This document shows positions 46,805-56,415 of a stretch of DNA of 64,000 nt, one piece after another. Position 1 is the stretch's first letter; each line of letters starts with the position of its first letter. The notes below the pieces were generated by a model that saw only the letters and a program-made list of their open reading frames with translations, had not been told where the DNA came from and did no database searches. Where the stretch lies: assembly GCF_002953735.1 (NCBI RefSeq), contig NZ_CP025536.1, forward strand, positions 130,001-194,000, written 5' to 3'. The position numbers and the translations under genes are program-made. Source of the stretch: Streptococcus pluranimalium (GTDB taxonomy: Bacteria; Bacillota; Bacilli; Lactobacillales; Streptococcaceae).

Positions 46805-46908
46805 TACTCATTGAAAATCATAATCTAACGTTGTTCAAGTTTGCTGTTATGAACTTCAAGTTCTATCTGTGGCTCCTTTCCTAGCCAGATTTTGATTTTC
46901 TTCGAGTA
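46805..46908. mobile_element. RUP-like small repeat (MITE)
   Basis: About 104 bp with imperfect terminal inverted repeats, TACTCATTGAAAATC at the left and GATTTTCTTCGAGTA at the right. Ends and size recall the pneumococcal RUP element (about 107 bp, moved by an IS630-type transposase), whose ends I remember as TACTC...GAAAATC and GATTTTC...GAGTA; GGCTCCTTTCCTAG near the right end also resembles RUP. The rest of the 628-base gap 46549-47176 holds only the two terminators listed and unassigned AT-rich sequence. Confidence 0.55.
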
Positions 46909-46923
46909 TAGATTTTCTAGTTA

Positions 46924-46958
46924 TAAAAAAAGCTAGACCTGCCAATGCAAGTCTAGCT
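46924..46958 (-). terminator. Minus-strand terminator downstream of polA
   Basis: On the minus strand AGCTAGAC, 12-base loop, GTCTAGCT, then seven Ts. It lies about 220 bases after the polA stop, implying a long 3' UTR or an unseen short transcript. Confidence 0.75.
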
Positions 46959-47176
46959 AGGAGATTATGAAAAAGTTTTAGGAGATAAATAGAGTATACA
47001 AATCTTTCCTAAACTAAACCTTAACAGACGGAAGTTTTTTTTAGAATAATTGATTAATAGTCTTCTCTCATCAGCTAAGTTGATGTGTTCGTTTCATAAA
47101 ATCTTGTTGATCTGACGTTTGACCAACCCTTCTTTTCCTTTGTTTGAGGTGAAAGCAAAGAGATGAAAAAGCTCAT

Positions 47177-49813
47177 CTATTTAGCCTCGTACCAGGTCTG
47201 TCCGTAAGATTCTTCTGCCAGAAGTGGTACCGTCATCTCAACGGCAGCTTCCATAACCTCTTTGACGAGTTTTTGGATAGCAGGTATCTCATCTTCTGGC
47301 ACCTCTAGGACGATTTCATCGTGCACTTGAAGGAGCATTTTGGTTTTGAAGTTTCCGTCTATCAAAGCTTTATCAAGGTTAATCATGGCAATTTTGAGAA
47401 TGTCCGCAGCACTTCCTTGGATAGGTGAGTTGATAGCGGTACGCTCTGCGAAATGACGCACGTTGAAGTTGCGAGAATTGATATCTGGCAATTCGCGGCG
47501 GCGTTTGAAGAGCGTCTCTACATAGCCTTTATCCTTGGCTTCACGAACGACCGTTTCCATGTAATTTTTGATACCTGGATAGCGTTCAAAATAAGTCTCA
47601 ATGTATTCTTTAGCTAGTTTGCGTGGAATGCCCAAGTTGTTAGAAAGACCGAAGTCAGAGATACCATAAACGATACCGAAGTTAACTGCCTTGGCATTGC
47701 GACGGTCATTGCTGGTCACATCTTCTGGCTTCTCAATGCCAAAGACACGCATAGCCGTTGAGGTATGGATATCCGCACCGTGTTTAAAGGCGTCAATCAA
47801 GTGTTCATCACCTGAGATGTGGGCGAGAACGCGGAGCTCGATTTGAGAGTAGTCAGAGCTTAGGAGAACAGCTTTGTCAGTTGATGGTGTGAAGGCCTTG
47901 CGGATTAGACGACCTTGCTCCAGACGGATTGGGATATTTTGAAGGTTAGGGTCTGTTGATGAGAGGCGCCCAGTTTGCGTCAAGTCTTGGACATAGCGCG
48001 TGTGGATTTTACCATCGTCACGGATGTATTCTTGTAAGCCAATCAAATAAGTGGATTGGAGTTTAGTGATTTGGCGGTATTCTAAAATCTTAGACACAAT
48101 TGGTGAAATAGGAGCTAGACGCTCCAACACGTCAACGGCTGTTGAATAGCCAGTTTTGGTTTTCTTGGTGTATTCCAAAGGTAATCCCATGGTTTCAAAA
48201 AGAAGAACACCTAATTGTTTTGGTGAGTTGATGTTAAACTCTTGCCCAGCAATCTCATAGATTTCCTGGGTGAGTTTATCAATAGACACCTGATTTTCCA
48301 GTGCCATTTCTGCTAGGGTACCACCATTGACTTTGATACCGGCAATTTCCATTTTTGCCAAAACATTTGCCAGCGGTTGCTCCATATCAAAGAGAAGGTC
48401 GATTTGGTCATTTTCTTCGAGTTTGGCAAGCATTGGTTCCTTACTTTCGATGAGAACTTGAACTTTTTTAGCTAAATGCCCTAGAAGCACCTCTTTTTCA
48501 GGGACAGCGCGTTTGGCCCCTTTACCATAAACAACCTCATCATTTTCCAAAGGCAGGGCTGTGTACAATCGAGCGATGGTTGAGAGTTGGTTGTCCTCAA
48601 CGGTTGATAGGAGGTACTTGGCTAAGCGACTGTCGAAACGAGGCGCTGGGATATCAATGCCGTGATGAGATAGTAAGACCTTGACGCGTTTAAAGTCAAA
48701 GGTTTGCATAGGTTTAGCTAGCGCTTCTTGAAAAGCTGGTTCTTGTAGCAAGTCAAGATTTGTGGAAGCGTAGATGGTTTCCTTGGTTCCCCAAGCAAAA
48801 CCGATAATCTCTTCAACATGATAGTTGTCATTGAGCATTTCAAAGTAGAAGAAGTCTTGGTCGCTGAAGTGTTTGTCAGTTACGGTGCTAACTTCTTCAA
48901 ATGGAGTATCAAAGGTAGGCGTTTCAGCTTGGCCAACTAAAGCGTTTTTGAACTGGGTGAAGCCCATCTCATCGTAAAATTTAGCTAGCTCTTCAACCTT
49001 TGGCCCCATATAAACAGTATCTGACAAGTCGATAGTGATAGGTGCCTTGGTGTTGATCGTAGCCAGCGTTTTAGAAAGGAAAGCTAGCTCTTTGTCCTTA
49101 ATGAGATTTTCCTTCATCTTAGACTGCTTCATGCCATCGATATTGTTGTAAATCCCTTCGAGACTGCCATGCTCCAAAAGCAGTTTGAGTCCAGTTTTCT
49201 CACCAATTTTCGTGACTCCGGGGATGTTATCAGATTTATCTCCCATGAGAGCTTTGAGATCGATAAATTGTTCAGGTGTGATCCCCATTTTTTCCATGAG
49301 GTAGGCTGGGGTAAATTCTTCGAACTCAGCGACCCCTTTTTTTGAAATTTCAACAACCGTATTTTGGTCGGTCAGTTGAATCAAGTCCTTATCGCCAGAA
49401 ACAATGGTAACGTCGAAGTCATCCAGTTCAGCCATTTTATCGAGTGTTCCGATGATGTCGTCGGCTTCATAATTGTCCAAATCATAGAAAGGGACACCTC
49501 TAGCTGCTAGCATGTCGCGGATGTATGGAAATTGCTCACGGAACTCATCAGGAGTCTTGGCACGACCGGCCTTGTAGTCGGCGTACATCTCCGTACGGAA
49601 AGTAGTTTTGCCCGCATCAAAAGCTACTAAAATGTGAGTCGGTTGAACACGCTCCATCAGGTGGTCTAGCATGAGGTGGAAGCCGTAAATCGCATTAGTG
49701 TGGAGACCACTAGCATTTTTAAAGCGGTCAATCTGGTTATAGAGGGCGAAGAAAGCCCTAAAAGCAACGGAAGAACCGTCGATTAAAAGAAGTTTATTTT
49801 TCGCATTTGTCAT
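47177..49813 (-). CDS. polA: DNA polymerase I
   Basis: 878 residues. N-terminal 5'-3' exonuclease/flap domain (LLLIDGSSVAFRAFF, NYEADDIIG, SGDKDLIQL), a 3'-5' exonuclease-like domain that lacks the catalytic DxE residues (FYFEML at that place), and a full polymerase domain (SSDYSQIELRVLAHISGD, NAKAVNFGIVYG, LLQVHDEIVLEVP). Fills gaps and removes RNA primers. The frame opens at 49858, but that part covers the promoter; ATG 49813 gives MTNAKNKLLLIDG. The -10 ends 6 bases before the ATG, so the mRNA is probably leaderless. Confidence 0.96.
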   Translation of the reverse strand: MTNAKNKLLLIDGSSVAFRAFFALYNQIDRFKNASGLHTNAIYGFHLMLDHLMERVQPTHILVAFDAGKTTFRTEMYADYKAGRAKTPDEFREQFPYIRDMLAARGVPFYDLDNYEADDIIGTLDKMAELDDFDVTIVSGDKDLIQLTDQNTVVEISKKGVAEFEEFTPAYLMEKMGITPEQFIDLKALMGDKSDNIPGVTKIGEKTGLKLLLEHGSLEGIYNNIDGMKQSKMKENLIKDKELAFLSKTLATINTKAPITIDLSDTVYMGPKVEELAKFYDEMGFTQFKNALVGQAETPTFDTPFEEVSTVTDKHFSDQDFFYFEMLNDNYHVEEIIGFAWGTKETIYASTNLDLLQEPAFQEALAKPMQTFDFKRVKVLLSHHGIDIPAPRFDSRLAKYLLSTVEDNQLSTIARLYTALPLENDEVVYGKGAKRAVPEKEVLLGHLAKKVQVLIESKEPMLAKLEENDQIDLLFDMEQPLANVLAKMEIAGIKVNGGTLAEMALENQVSIDKLTQEIYEIAGQEFNINSPKQLGVLLFETMGLPLEYTKKTKTGYSTAVDVLERLAPISPIVSKILEYRQITKLQSTYLIGLQEYIRDDGKIHTRYVQDLTQTGRLSSTDPNLQNIPIRLEQGRLIRKAFTPSTDKAVLLSSDYSQIELRVLAHISGDEHLIDAFKHGADIHTSTAMRVFGIEKPEDVTSNDRRNAKAVNFGIVYGISDFGLSNNLGIPRKLAKEYIETYFERYPGIKNYMETVVREAKDKGYVETLFKRRRELPDINSRNFNVRHFAERTAINSPIQGSAADILKIAMINLDKALIDGNFKTKMLLQVHDEIVLEVPEDEIPAIQKLVKEVMEAAVEMTVPLLAEESYGQTWYEAK

Positions 49814-49819
49814 GCTTCT

Positions 49820-49828
49820 ATTATAGCA
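49820..49828 (-). promoter_or_regulatory. polA extended -10, probably leaderless
   Basis: Minus strand TGCTATAAT, then AGAAGC and the ATG. No ribosome site. Confidence 0.6.
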
Positions 49829-49846
49829 GAAAAGAACTGATAGAAA

Positions 49847-49870
49847 TGAAAAAAGCACCTAAGTGGTGCT
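49847..49870 (-). terminator. Orphan minus-strand terminator
   Basis: AGCACC (minus arm from 49870) loop ACTTA, GGTGCT, then TTTTTTC on the minus strand. It lies between polA and the tRNA-Cys terminator, so something may be transcribed from 49871-50060. No convincing gene is seen there. Confidence 0.6.
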
Positions 49871-50060
49871 CCTTTACCTATTCGGAAGGAGATCATTGGG
49901 AGTGTACAAGCTCCCAGAGTATCGGTAAGAGTTTTAAAAGTCCCAATTGGCTTGTAGGAGTTGGCAAAGAAATTAAAGTCAACTTTAAGTAGTTAATGTA
50001 AAAAGCAATTTTTGCCCACCAACTTGTCAGTATTTATCCGAATTTAACCGAACGGAAAAT

Positions 50061-50088
50061 CAAAAAAGCCCGTTAAATCGGGCTTTTC
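50061..50088 (-). terminator. tRNA-Cys terminator
   Basis: AAGCCCG-ATTTAA-CGGGCTT stem followed by TTTTG on the minus strand. Confidence 0.88.
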
Positions 50089-50121
50089 ATTCGGTTAATT
50101 CCTGTCAAATCAGGTATTGAA

Positions 50122-50192
50122 AGGCGGTAGACGGATTTGAACCGACGATCAAGCTTTTGCAGAGCCGTGCCTTACCACTTGGCTATACCGCC
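50122..50192 (-). tRNA. tRNA-Cys (GCA)
   Basis: 71 bases. Acceptor arms GGCGGTA / TACCGCC, D-loop AGTGGTAAGGC, anticodon loop CTGCAAA (anticodon GCA), T-arm GTCGGTTCAAATCCGTC, discriminator U. The CCA end is not encoded. The minus strand between it and polA holds two terminators. Confidence 0.96.
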
Positions 50193-50245
50193 ATAACAGA
50201 TTATATTCTACCTTAAAACTCTTTTTGAGTCAAGCATAGAATTAG

Positions 50246-50274
50246 TTGCATTTTCATATGAATTTTGCTATCAT
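50246..50274 (+). promoter_or_regulatory. rpsB promoter
   Basis: TTGCAT (50246-50251), 17-bp spacer, TATCAT (50269-50274). Confidence 0.6.
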
Positions 50275-50280
50275 ATACTA

Positions 50281-50391
50281 GTTGCTTAGGCAATAAATAC
50301 TCATTCTGGCTCCATTGTGAGGCTGTTGCCCTCGTGGTGGTCTTGCAAGTTGACGGCTGGAAGAGGAAAAAACATAAAGGAGAAACTACTC
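50281..50391 (+). promoter_or_regulatory. rpsB 5' leader, possible S2 autoregulatory element
   Basis: About 110 GC-richer bases with several short complementary runs (GGCTCC, GAGGCTG, GCCCTCGTGG). Lactobacillales rpsB mRNAs are known to carry a structured leader bound by S2; position and composition fit, but I could not confirm the fold. Ends with ribosome site AAAGGAG (50376-50382). Confidence 0.45.
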
Positions 50392-51153
50392 ATGGCAGTA
50401 ATTTCAATGAAACAACTTCTTGAGGCTGGTGTTCACTTTGGTCACCAAACTCGTCGCTGGAACCCTAAAATGGCTAAGTATATCTTTACTGAGCGTAACG
50501 GTATCCACGTTATCGACCTTCAACAAACTGTAAAATTGGCTGACCAAGCTTACGACTTTATTCGTGACGCAGCAGCAAACGATGCAGTTATCTTGTTTGT
50601 TGGTACTAAAAAGCAAGCAGCTGAAGCAGTAGCAGAAGAAGCTACTCGTGCTGGTCAATACTACATCAACCACCGTTGGTTGGGTGGAACTCTTACAAAC
50701 TGGGATACTATCCAAAAACGTATCGCACGTTTGAAAGAAATCAAAGCTATGGAAGAAAATGGGACTTTTGAAGTTCTTCCTAAGAAAGAAGTTGCATTGT
50801 TGAACAAACAACGTGCACGTCTTGAAAAATTCTTGGGTGGTATCGAAGACATGCCTCGTATTCCAGATGTTATGTACATCGTTGACCCACATAAAGAACA
50901 AATCGCTGTTAAAGAAGCTAAAAAACTTGGTATTCCAGTTGTAGCTATGGTTGATACAAACGCTGATCCAGATGAGATCGATGTTATCATCCCAGCAAAT
51001 GACGATGCTATTCGCGCCGTTAAATTGATTACTTCTAAATTGGCTGATGCGGTTATCGAAGGTAACCAAGGCGAAGATGCTGGTGCTGACTTCCAAGAAG
51101 AAGCAAGTGCAGAATCAATCGAAGAAATCGTTGAAGTTGTAGAAGGTAAATAA
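50392..51153 (+). CDS. rpsB: 30S ribosomal protein S2
   Basis: 253 residues ([27 protein letters not shown]...). Late-assembling small-subunit protein. A frame open from 50317 runs through the leader; the conserved N-terminus fixes the start at 50392. The acidic C-terminal tail is normal for Firmicutes. tsf follows after 231 bases with an attenuator between. Confidence 0.98.
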   Translation: MAVISMKQLLEAGVHFGHQTRRWNPKMAKYIFTERNGIHVIDLQQTVKLADQAYDFIRDAAANDAVILFVGTKKQAAEAVAEEATRAGQYYINHRWLGGTLTNWDTIQKRIARLKEIKAMEENGTFEVLPKKEVALLNKQRARLEKFLGGIEDMPRIPDVMYIVDPHKEQIAVKEAKKLGIPVVAMVDTNADPDEIDVIIPANDDAIRAVKLITSKLADAVIEGNQGEDAGADFQEEASAESIEEIVEVVEGK

Positions 51154-51321
51154 GTTACTAAGAGCATTAAAAGGTGATAGAAGTTTAGGAGATTGGCAAC
51201 AAATCTTGATTTGTTAGGAAGATCATCTAAATTCCCAAGTCTTTAGCTCGTGTACAATTAGTCCGTGTACCATTCAGCTCTACAGTTGAATAAAAGTACA
51301 AATCTAAAACTTGAACCAACC

Positions 51322-51361
51322 CAAGAGGGCAGAGCGTTCCTGCTCTGTCCTCTTGTTTTAT
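51322..51361 (+). terminator. Attenuator or terminator between rpsB and tsf
   Basis: Arms of 14 bp (51322-51335 and 51342-51355; CAAGAGG...GCAGAGC / GCTCTGTCC...) with a 6-base loop and a short T-run TTTTA. Sits 24 bases before the tsf ribosome site. Confidence 0.8.
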
Positions 51362-51384
51362 AAAATAAAAGAGGAGATTTACTC

Positions 51385-52425
51385 ATGGCAGAAATTACTG
51401 CAAAACTCGTTAAAGAATTGCGTGAAAAATCTGGTGCTGGTGTTATGGACGCTAAAAAAGCACTTGTTGAAACTGATGGCGATATCGACAAAGCGATTGA
51501 ATTGCTTCGTGAAAAAGGTATGGCTAAAGCAGCTAAAAAAGCTGACCGTGTAGCTGCTGAAGGTTTGACTGGTGTTTATGTTGACGGTAACGTTGCAGCT
51601 GTTGTTGAAGTTAACGCTGAAACTGACTTTGTTGCTAAAAACGCTCAATTCGTTGAGTTGGTTAACGAAACTGCAAAAGCACTTGCAGCAGCTAAACCAG
51701 CTAACAACGAAGAAGCTGTTAAAGTTAAATTGGCTTCAGGTGAAACACTTGAAGAAGCATACGTTAACGCAACTGCTACAATCGGAGAGAAAATCTCATT
51801 CCGTCGTTTCGCAGTTATCGAAAAATCTGATGACCAAGCATTCGGAGCATACCAACACAACGGTGGACGTATCGGTGTTATCTCAGTTATCGAAGGTGGC
51901 GACGAAGCACTTGCTAAACAAGTTTCAATGCACATCGCTGCAATGAACCCATCAGTTCTTTCATACACTGAGCTTGATGAGCAATTTGTCAAAGATGAAT
52001 TGGCACAATTGAACCACGTTATCGATCAAGACAACGAATCACGTGCTATGGTTAACAAACCAGCTCTCCCACACCTTGCGTATGGATCAAAATCTCAGTT
52101 GACTGATGAAGTGATTGCAAAAGCTGAGGAAGAAATCAAAGCTGAACTTGCAGCTGAAGGTAAACCAGAAAAAATCTGGGACAAAATCATCCCAGGTAAA
52201 ATGGACCGCTTCATGCTTGACAACACTAAAGTTGACCAACAGTACACACTTCTTGCACAAGTTTACATCATGGACGACAGCAAAACTGTTGAGCAATACC
52301 TAGAATCAGTAAATGCTAAAGTTGTTGCATTTGCTCGTTTCGAAGTTGGTGAAGGTATCGAAAAAGCTTCAAACGACTTTGAAAATGAAGTTGCAGCTAC
52401 AATGGCAGCGGCTCTTGGTAAATAA
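51385..52425 (+). CDS. tsf: Translation elongation factor Ts
   Basis: 346 residues. Exchanges GDP for GTP on EF-Tu. N-terminal UBA-like domain ([21 protein letters not shown]), then EF-Ts core with the TDFVAKN and FRRFAVIEK segments. Ribosome site GAGGAG precedes. Codon use is highly biased, as expected for a strongly expressed gene. Confidence 0.98.
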   Translation: MAEITAKLVKELREKSGAGVMDAKKALVETDGDIDKAIELLREKGMAKAAKKADRVAAEGLTGVYVDGNVAAVVEVNAETDFVAKNAQFVELVNETAKALAAAKPANNEEAVKVKLASGETLEEAYVNATATIGEKISFRRFAVIEKSDDQAFGAYQHNGGRIGVISVIEGGDEALAKQVSMHIAAMNPSVLSYTELDEQFVKDELAQLNHVIDQDNESRAMVNKPALPHLAYGSKSQLTDEVIAKAEEEIKAELAAEGKPEKIWDKIIPGKMDRFMLDNTKVDQQYTLLAQVYIMDDSKTVEQYLESVNAKVVAFARFEVGEGIEKASNDFENEVAATMAAALGK

Positions 52426-52446
52426 TTGATTAGTTGTTAATCTCAG

Positions 52447-52485
52447 ACACCTCTGTTTCTCTTTTAGGGAAACGGAGGTGTTTTT
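52447..52485 (+). terminator. tsf terminator
   Basis: ACACCTC-TGTTTC pairs with GAAACGGAGGTGT, then TTTTT. Confidence 0.9.
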
Positions 52486-52571
52486 ATGTTAGTTGAAAAC
52501 GATAGAACGTCACTCATTTTTGTGTTTTAGTAAAAAGCGTAAAGGTTTCAGTTTAAAATAACGCTAAATTT

Positions 52572-52600
52572 TGCTATAATGATAGTCAGTTATAGTCAAA
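52572..52600 (+). promoter_or_regulatory. ctsR-clpC promoter with CtsR operator
   Basis: Extended -10 TGCTATAAT (52572-52580) followed by AGTCAGTTATAGTCAAA (52584-52600), 15 of 17 matches to the CtsR box RGTCAAANANRGTCAAA. CtsR would block this promoter and control its own operon. Confidence 0.8.
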
Positions 52601-52619
52601 GTGAGAAAGGGAGTCTTTA

Positions 52620-53081
52620 ATGCCATCAAAAAATACTTCGGACCAGATTGAAGAGTATATCAAACAGTTACTGGGGCAGTCAGGTATGACCGAAATCAAG
52701 CGATCCCATCTTGCTGAGTCTTTTCAAGTTGTGCCCAGTCAAATTAATTATGTCATAAAGACACGCTTTACTGAGAGTAGAGGTTACTTGGTTGAGAGTA
52801 AACGTGGCGGAGGTGGCTATATCCGCATTGCAAAGGTTAAGTTCTCGGATAATCATCAGCTACTTGGCTCTCTAATGGCAACGATTGGTGAGCGGGTGAG
52901 TCAGCAGGTGTTTGATGATCTGATTCAGCTTTTATTTGAAGAGCATGTTATTACAGAGCGAGAAGGTAATATACTTTTATCGATGACGTCTGATGCTGTG
53001 TTAGGACAAGAAGCTCCTTTTATCAGAACTCGCATGTTAAAAAAACTCCTCCATCGTTTAGATAGGAAAAAGGAATCATAA
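52620..53081 (+). CDS. ctsR: Heat-shock repressor CtsR
   Basis: 153 residues. Winged helix-turn-helix N-terminal domain with the Gly-rich heat-sensing wing (VESKRGGGGYIRI, tetraglycine) and a C-terminal dimer domain. Represses clp genes and its own operon, and is released at high temperature. Shares its last base area with clpC (1-base overlap). The McsA/McsB genes found with it in bacilli are absent, as usual in streptococci. Confidence 0.95.
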   Translation: MPSKNTSDQIEEYIKQLLGQSGMTEIKRSHLAESFQVVPSQINYVIKTRFTESRGYLVESKRGGGGYIRIAKVKFSDNHQLLGSLMATIGERVSQQVFDDLIQLLFEEHVITEREGNILLSMTSDAVLGQEAPFIRTRMLKKLLHRLDRKKES

Positions 53082-55519
53082 TGGTTAAGTATTCACAAAA
53101 AATGCAGGATGTTTTTGGCCTGTCTCAAATTATTGCTACACGATTTTCTTGTCAGCTCTTAGAAAGTTGGCATCTTTTACTTGGATTGATTTCTAGTGAT
53201 GAAACAATTGCAGGGCTGACTTTCCGAGAATTCGATAGCGAAACTGGTGAGAATGATTATTTTGCAGCAGCTATTTTAGCGTCAGAAAAGACTTTTGATG
53301 ATAGTATCAATCACTTTGATTTTCATGAACAATCAGTTGCAACGGCTGATATGTTGGCTTTTGCGGAGCAAATTAGTCTTATTACTGGAGATGATGAAGT
53401 CGGTACGGAGCATGTTCTCATGGCTATGCTTTTAAGTCCTGACAGGATGCCTATCCGTGTCCTTGAGTTAGCTGGTTTCAAACTAAAAAATGATGGCGAA
53501 GGCGCTTCAATTTTTAGTATTCGCCAAGGTTTAGAGAAGCATGCTGGTTTTACGAAAGACCAAGTCAAGGCCATTCATGAATTGAAAAAACCAAAACGTC
53601 CTAAAGCGAATAATTTTACAGATATGATGAAACCACCGTCAACTGCAGGTGAGTTATCGGATTTTACTCGCGATTTGACAGCCATGGCGGAAGCTGGAGC
53701 ACTCGAAGCAGTTGTTGGTCGTGACAAAGAAGTCTCTCGCATGGTACAGGTGCTTAGCCGTAAAACCAAGAATAACCCAGTCTTAGTTGGTGATGCTGGT
53801 GTTGGTAAAACTGCCCTAGCTTATGGATTAGCACAACGTATTGCGAGCGGTGAGATTCCTTATGAGTTACGCGACATGCGCGTTCTTGAATTGGACATGA
53901 TGAGTGTAGTTGCGGGAACGCGTTTCCGTGGTGACTTTGAAGAGCGTATGAACCAAATTATTGATGATATCGAAGCCGATGGTCATATCATTCTTTTTGT
54001 GGATGAGATGCATACTATTATGGGTTCTGGTAGTGGTATTGATAGCACACTTGATGCGGCTAATATCCTAAAGCCTGCTCTTTCTCGTGGAACCCTCCAC
54101 ATGGTTGGGGCTACAACACAAGAAGAGTACCAAAAACATATTGAAAAAGATGCTGCTCTATCGCGTCGTTTTGCTAAAATTGTTATTGAAGAGCCATCAG
54201 TTGCAGATGCTTTTGAGATTTTGAAAGGATTACGTCCGAGTTATGAAGCCTATCATCATGTGTCACTATCAGATGAAGCTTTGATGACAGCGGTTAAGTC
54301 TGCTCACCGTTATATGACTAGTAAAAACCTGCCTGATTCTGCCATTGATTTGATGGATGAAGCCAGTGCCACGGTTCAGACCATGGTTAAAAAAGAAGCG
54401 CAAGTAGAGTTATCTCCTATTGATGAAGCCCTTTTAGATGGTGATTTTAAAGCTGTCTCTCGTTTGCTCAAGAAGGAAGAGAAGGTTGCTCTTCCAAAAG
54501 TTATCAAGGTAACCGAAGAGCACATCATGTCTACCCTCAGTCGTCTAACAGGAATTCCTGTGGAAAAAATGACACAGGCTGACAATCAGAAGTATCTCAA
54601 TTTGGAAAAAGAGTTGCATAAGCGTGTGATTGGGCAAGATACGGCGATTTCGGCGATTAGTCGGGCCATTCGTCGTAACCAGTCGGGTATTAGGACTGGT
54701 AAACGTCCTATCGGATCTTTCATGTTCTTGGGGCCAACTGGAGTTGGTAAGACGGAGTTGGCTAAGGCTTTGGCGGAAGTCCTTTTTGATGATGAATCAG
54801 CCCTCATTCGTTTTGACATGTCTGAGTATATGGAAAAATTTGCCGCCTCACGTCTTAACGGTGCTCCTCCGGGTTATGTCGGCTACGATGAAGGGGGAGA
54901 ATTAACAGAGAAAGTTCGTCAGAAACCTTATTCTGTCCTCTTATTTGATGAGGTTGAAAAGGCACATCCAGATATTTTCAATGTTCTTTTGCAAGTGCTG
55001 GATGATGGAATGTTGACGGATAGTCGTGGACGCAAAGTGGATTTTTCAAATACGATTATCATCATGACGTCAAATCTTGGTGCTACAGCTCTTCGTGATG
55101 ATAAGACTGTTGGCTTTGGCGTTCAGGATCTCTCACATGACCATGATGCTATGGAAAAACGTATTTTGGAAGAGCTTAAAAAAGCTTATCGTCCTGAATT
55201 TATCAACCGTATTGATGAGAAGGTTGTCTTCCACAGCTTGACACAAGACCATATGAGAGAAGTCGTTAAGATTATGGTTCAACCGTTAATCAAGCAGCTA
55301 GCTGAGAAAGGTATTGTCTTAAAATTCCAACCATCAGCCCTTAAACACTTGGCTGAAGATGGTTACGATATCGAAATGGGAGCTCGCCCACTTCGTCGCA
55401 CCATTCAAACCCAAGTCGAAGACCACCTAGCAGAATTAGTTCTTTCAGGACAATTAGCCACAGGCAATACCCTCAAGATAGGTGTCAAACAAGGTAAGCT
55501 TAAGTTTGATGTGGTTTGA
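53081..55519 (+). CDS. clpC: ATP-dependent Clp protease ATPase subunit ClpC
   Basis: 812 residues. N-terminal Clp repeat domain, first AAA+ module ([10 protein letters not shown], about residues 240-250), short middle domain, second AAA+ module ([10 protein letters not shown]) and Clp C-terminal small domain. Unfolds proteins and feeds them to ClpP. It lacks the N-terminal zinc finger of ClpE. Overlaps ctsR by one base, so it is co-regulated by the operator at 52584. Confidence 0.95.
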   Translation: MVKYSQKMQDVFGLSQIIATRFSCQLLESWHLLLGLISSDETIAGLTFREFDSETGENDYFAAAILASEKTFDDSINHFDFHEQSVATADMLAFAEQISLITGDDEVGTEHVLMAMLLSPDRMPIRVLELAGFKLKNDGEGASIFSIRQGLEKHAGFTKDQVKAIHELKKPKRPKANNFTDMMKPPSTAGELSDFTRDLTAMAEAGALEAVVGRDKEVSRMVQVLSRKTKNNPVLVGDAGVGKTALAYGLAQRIASGEIPYELRDMRVLELDMMSVVAGTRFRGDFEERMNQIIDDIEADGHIILFVDEMHTIMGSGSGIDSTLDAANILKPALSRGTLHMVGATTQEEYQKHIEKDAALSRRFAKIVIEEPSVADAFEILKGLRPSYEAYHHVSLSDEALMTAVKSAHRYMTSKNLPDSAIDLMDEASATVQTMVKKEAQVELSPIDEALLDGDFKAVSRLLKKEEKVALPKVIKVTEEHIMSTLSRLTGIPVEKMTQADNQKYLNLEKELHKRVIGQDTAISAISRAIRRNQSGIRTGKRPIGSFMFLGPTGVGKTELAKALAEVLFDDESALIRFDMSEYMEKFAASRLNGAPPGYVGYDEGGELTEKVRQKPYSVLLFDEVEKAHPDIFNVLLQVLDDGMLTDSRGRKVDFSNTIIIMTSNLGATALRDDKTVGFGVQDLSHDHDAMEKRILEELKKAYRPEFINRIDEKVVFHSLTQDHMREVVKIMVQPLIKQLAEKGIVLKFQPSALKHLAEDGYDIEMGARPLRRTIQTQVEDHLAELVLSGQLATGNTLKIGVKQGKLKFDVV

Positions 55520-55551
55520 TGCTGAATTTTGACTTTTCATCAACTGTAATG

Positions 55552-55565
55552 GGTGTTATAACACC
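55552..55565. repeat. 14-bp perfect palindrome
   Basis: GGTGTTATAACACC between clpC and its terminator. No regulator is known to me for it; it may be a transcription-factor site or part of a 3' structure. Confidence 0.4.
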
Positions 55566-55569
55566 TAGG

Positions 55570-55621
55570 AGTTCTTATGAGATTGACTAGCTATTGAGCT
55601 AGCTTTCATAAGAACTTTTTA
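55570..55621 (+). terminator. clpC terminator
   Basis: AGTTCTTATGA (55570-55580) pairs with TCATAAGAACT (55606-55616), inner CTAGCT/AGCTAG hairpin, then TTTTTA. Confidence 0.85.
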
Positions 55622-55742
55622 TTTGCTTTATTCGCCAAGTAACTGGGTGTCTGTTTTTTATCTCCTTTTTAAAAACAAGCCTCGTTTGCTGACTGATTTT
55701 TGCTATAATGAGGAAAAGAGGTGACGAGAAAGGACAAAGTAA

Positions 55743-56414
55743 ATGGCATATATTTTGGTTGTCGAGGATGATAGAATAATCAATCAAATTGTGACAGAGT
55801 TTTTGAAGGAACAAGGGCATCAGGTTAATGCTCAATTTGATGGGCAAAAAGCTCTTGATGTTTTTGAAGAGGAGAAAGGAATAGACCTCATCATTTTGGA
55901 TATCATGATCCCTTCGGTCAATGGGTTGGACGTATTGAAAACAATTCGTCAACACTCGGATGTTCCTATTATGATGTTAACAGCTATGGACGATGAATAT
56001 ACTCAGTTGGTCAGTTTTAATCATCTTATTAATGATTACGTTGTAAAACCCTTTTCGCCGCTAATTCTCACAAAACGGGTGGAGAATATTTTACGTCAAA
56101 GCAAAGGAAGTAAAGAAGTTAAAACATCTACACAACTTGAAGTGGGAGAGCTTACTATAGATCTTGATAATGCCACTGCTTATTTTGAGGAGAAGGAGAT
56201 TCCGTTAACAAAGACCGAGTATGACATTTTAGAAATTTTGGTAAAACGTTGCGGTAAGCTTGTGACACGTGACTATTTAATGGATACTATTTGGGGCTAT
56301 AGTGAGTTGGACAGCCGTGTATTGGATAATCATATTAAAAATCTTAGAAAGAAAATACCAAGTTTAGCATTATTAACAGTTATTGGTAGGGGGTATAAAA
56401 TTGAGAGGAAGTGA
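55743..56414 (+). CDS. OmpR-family response regulator
   Basis: 223 residues. Receiver with acidic pair (VVEDD), phospho-Asp in IILDIMIPSVNG and Lys in VVKPFSP, then a winged-helix DNA-binding domain (LTKTEYDILEILVKRCGKLVTRDYLMDTIWG). Forms an operon with the kinase that follows (1-base gap). It reminds me of the VncR/SaeR type; the exact orthologue is not recognised. Extended -10 TGCTATAAT near 55701 precedes it. Confidence 0.88.
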   Translation: MAYILVVEDDRIINQIVTEFLKEQGHQVNAQFDGQKALDVFEEEKGIDLIILDIMIPSVNGLDVLKTIRQHSDVPIMMLTAMDDEYTQLVSFNHLINDYVVKPFSPLILTKRVENILRQSKGSKEVKTSTQLEVGELTIDLDNATAYFEEKEIPLTKTEYDILEILVKRCGKLVTRDYLMDTIWGYSELDSRVLDNHIKNLRKKIPSLALLTVIGRGYKIERK

Positions 56415-56415
56415 G

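Noticed and set aside
49814..49858. Longer N-terminus for polA
   Set aside because: The extension contains the -10 promoter and lacks similarity to the conserved polA start MTNAKNKLLLIDG.
50317..50391. 25-residue extension of S2
   Set aside because: It reads through the structured leader and the AAAGGAG ribosome site; S2 starts with [13 protein letters not shown].
50404..51167. Two long minus-strand frames opposite rpsB
   Set aside because: Shadows of codon-biased ribosomal gene; products are Ser/Phe/Cys-rich with no recognisable domain.
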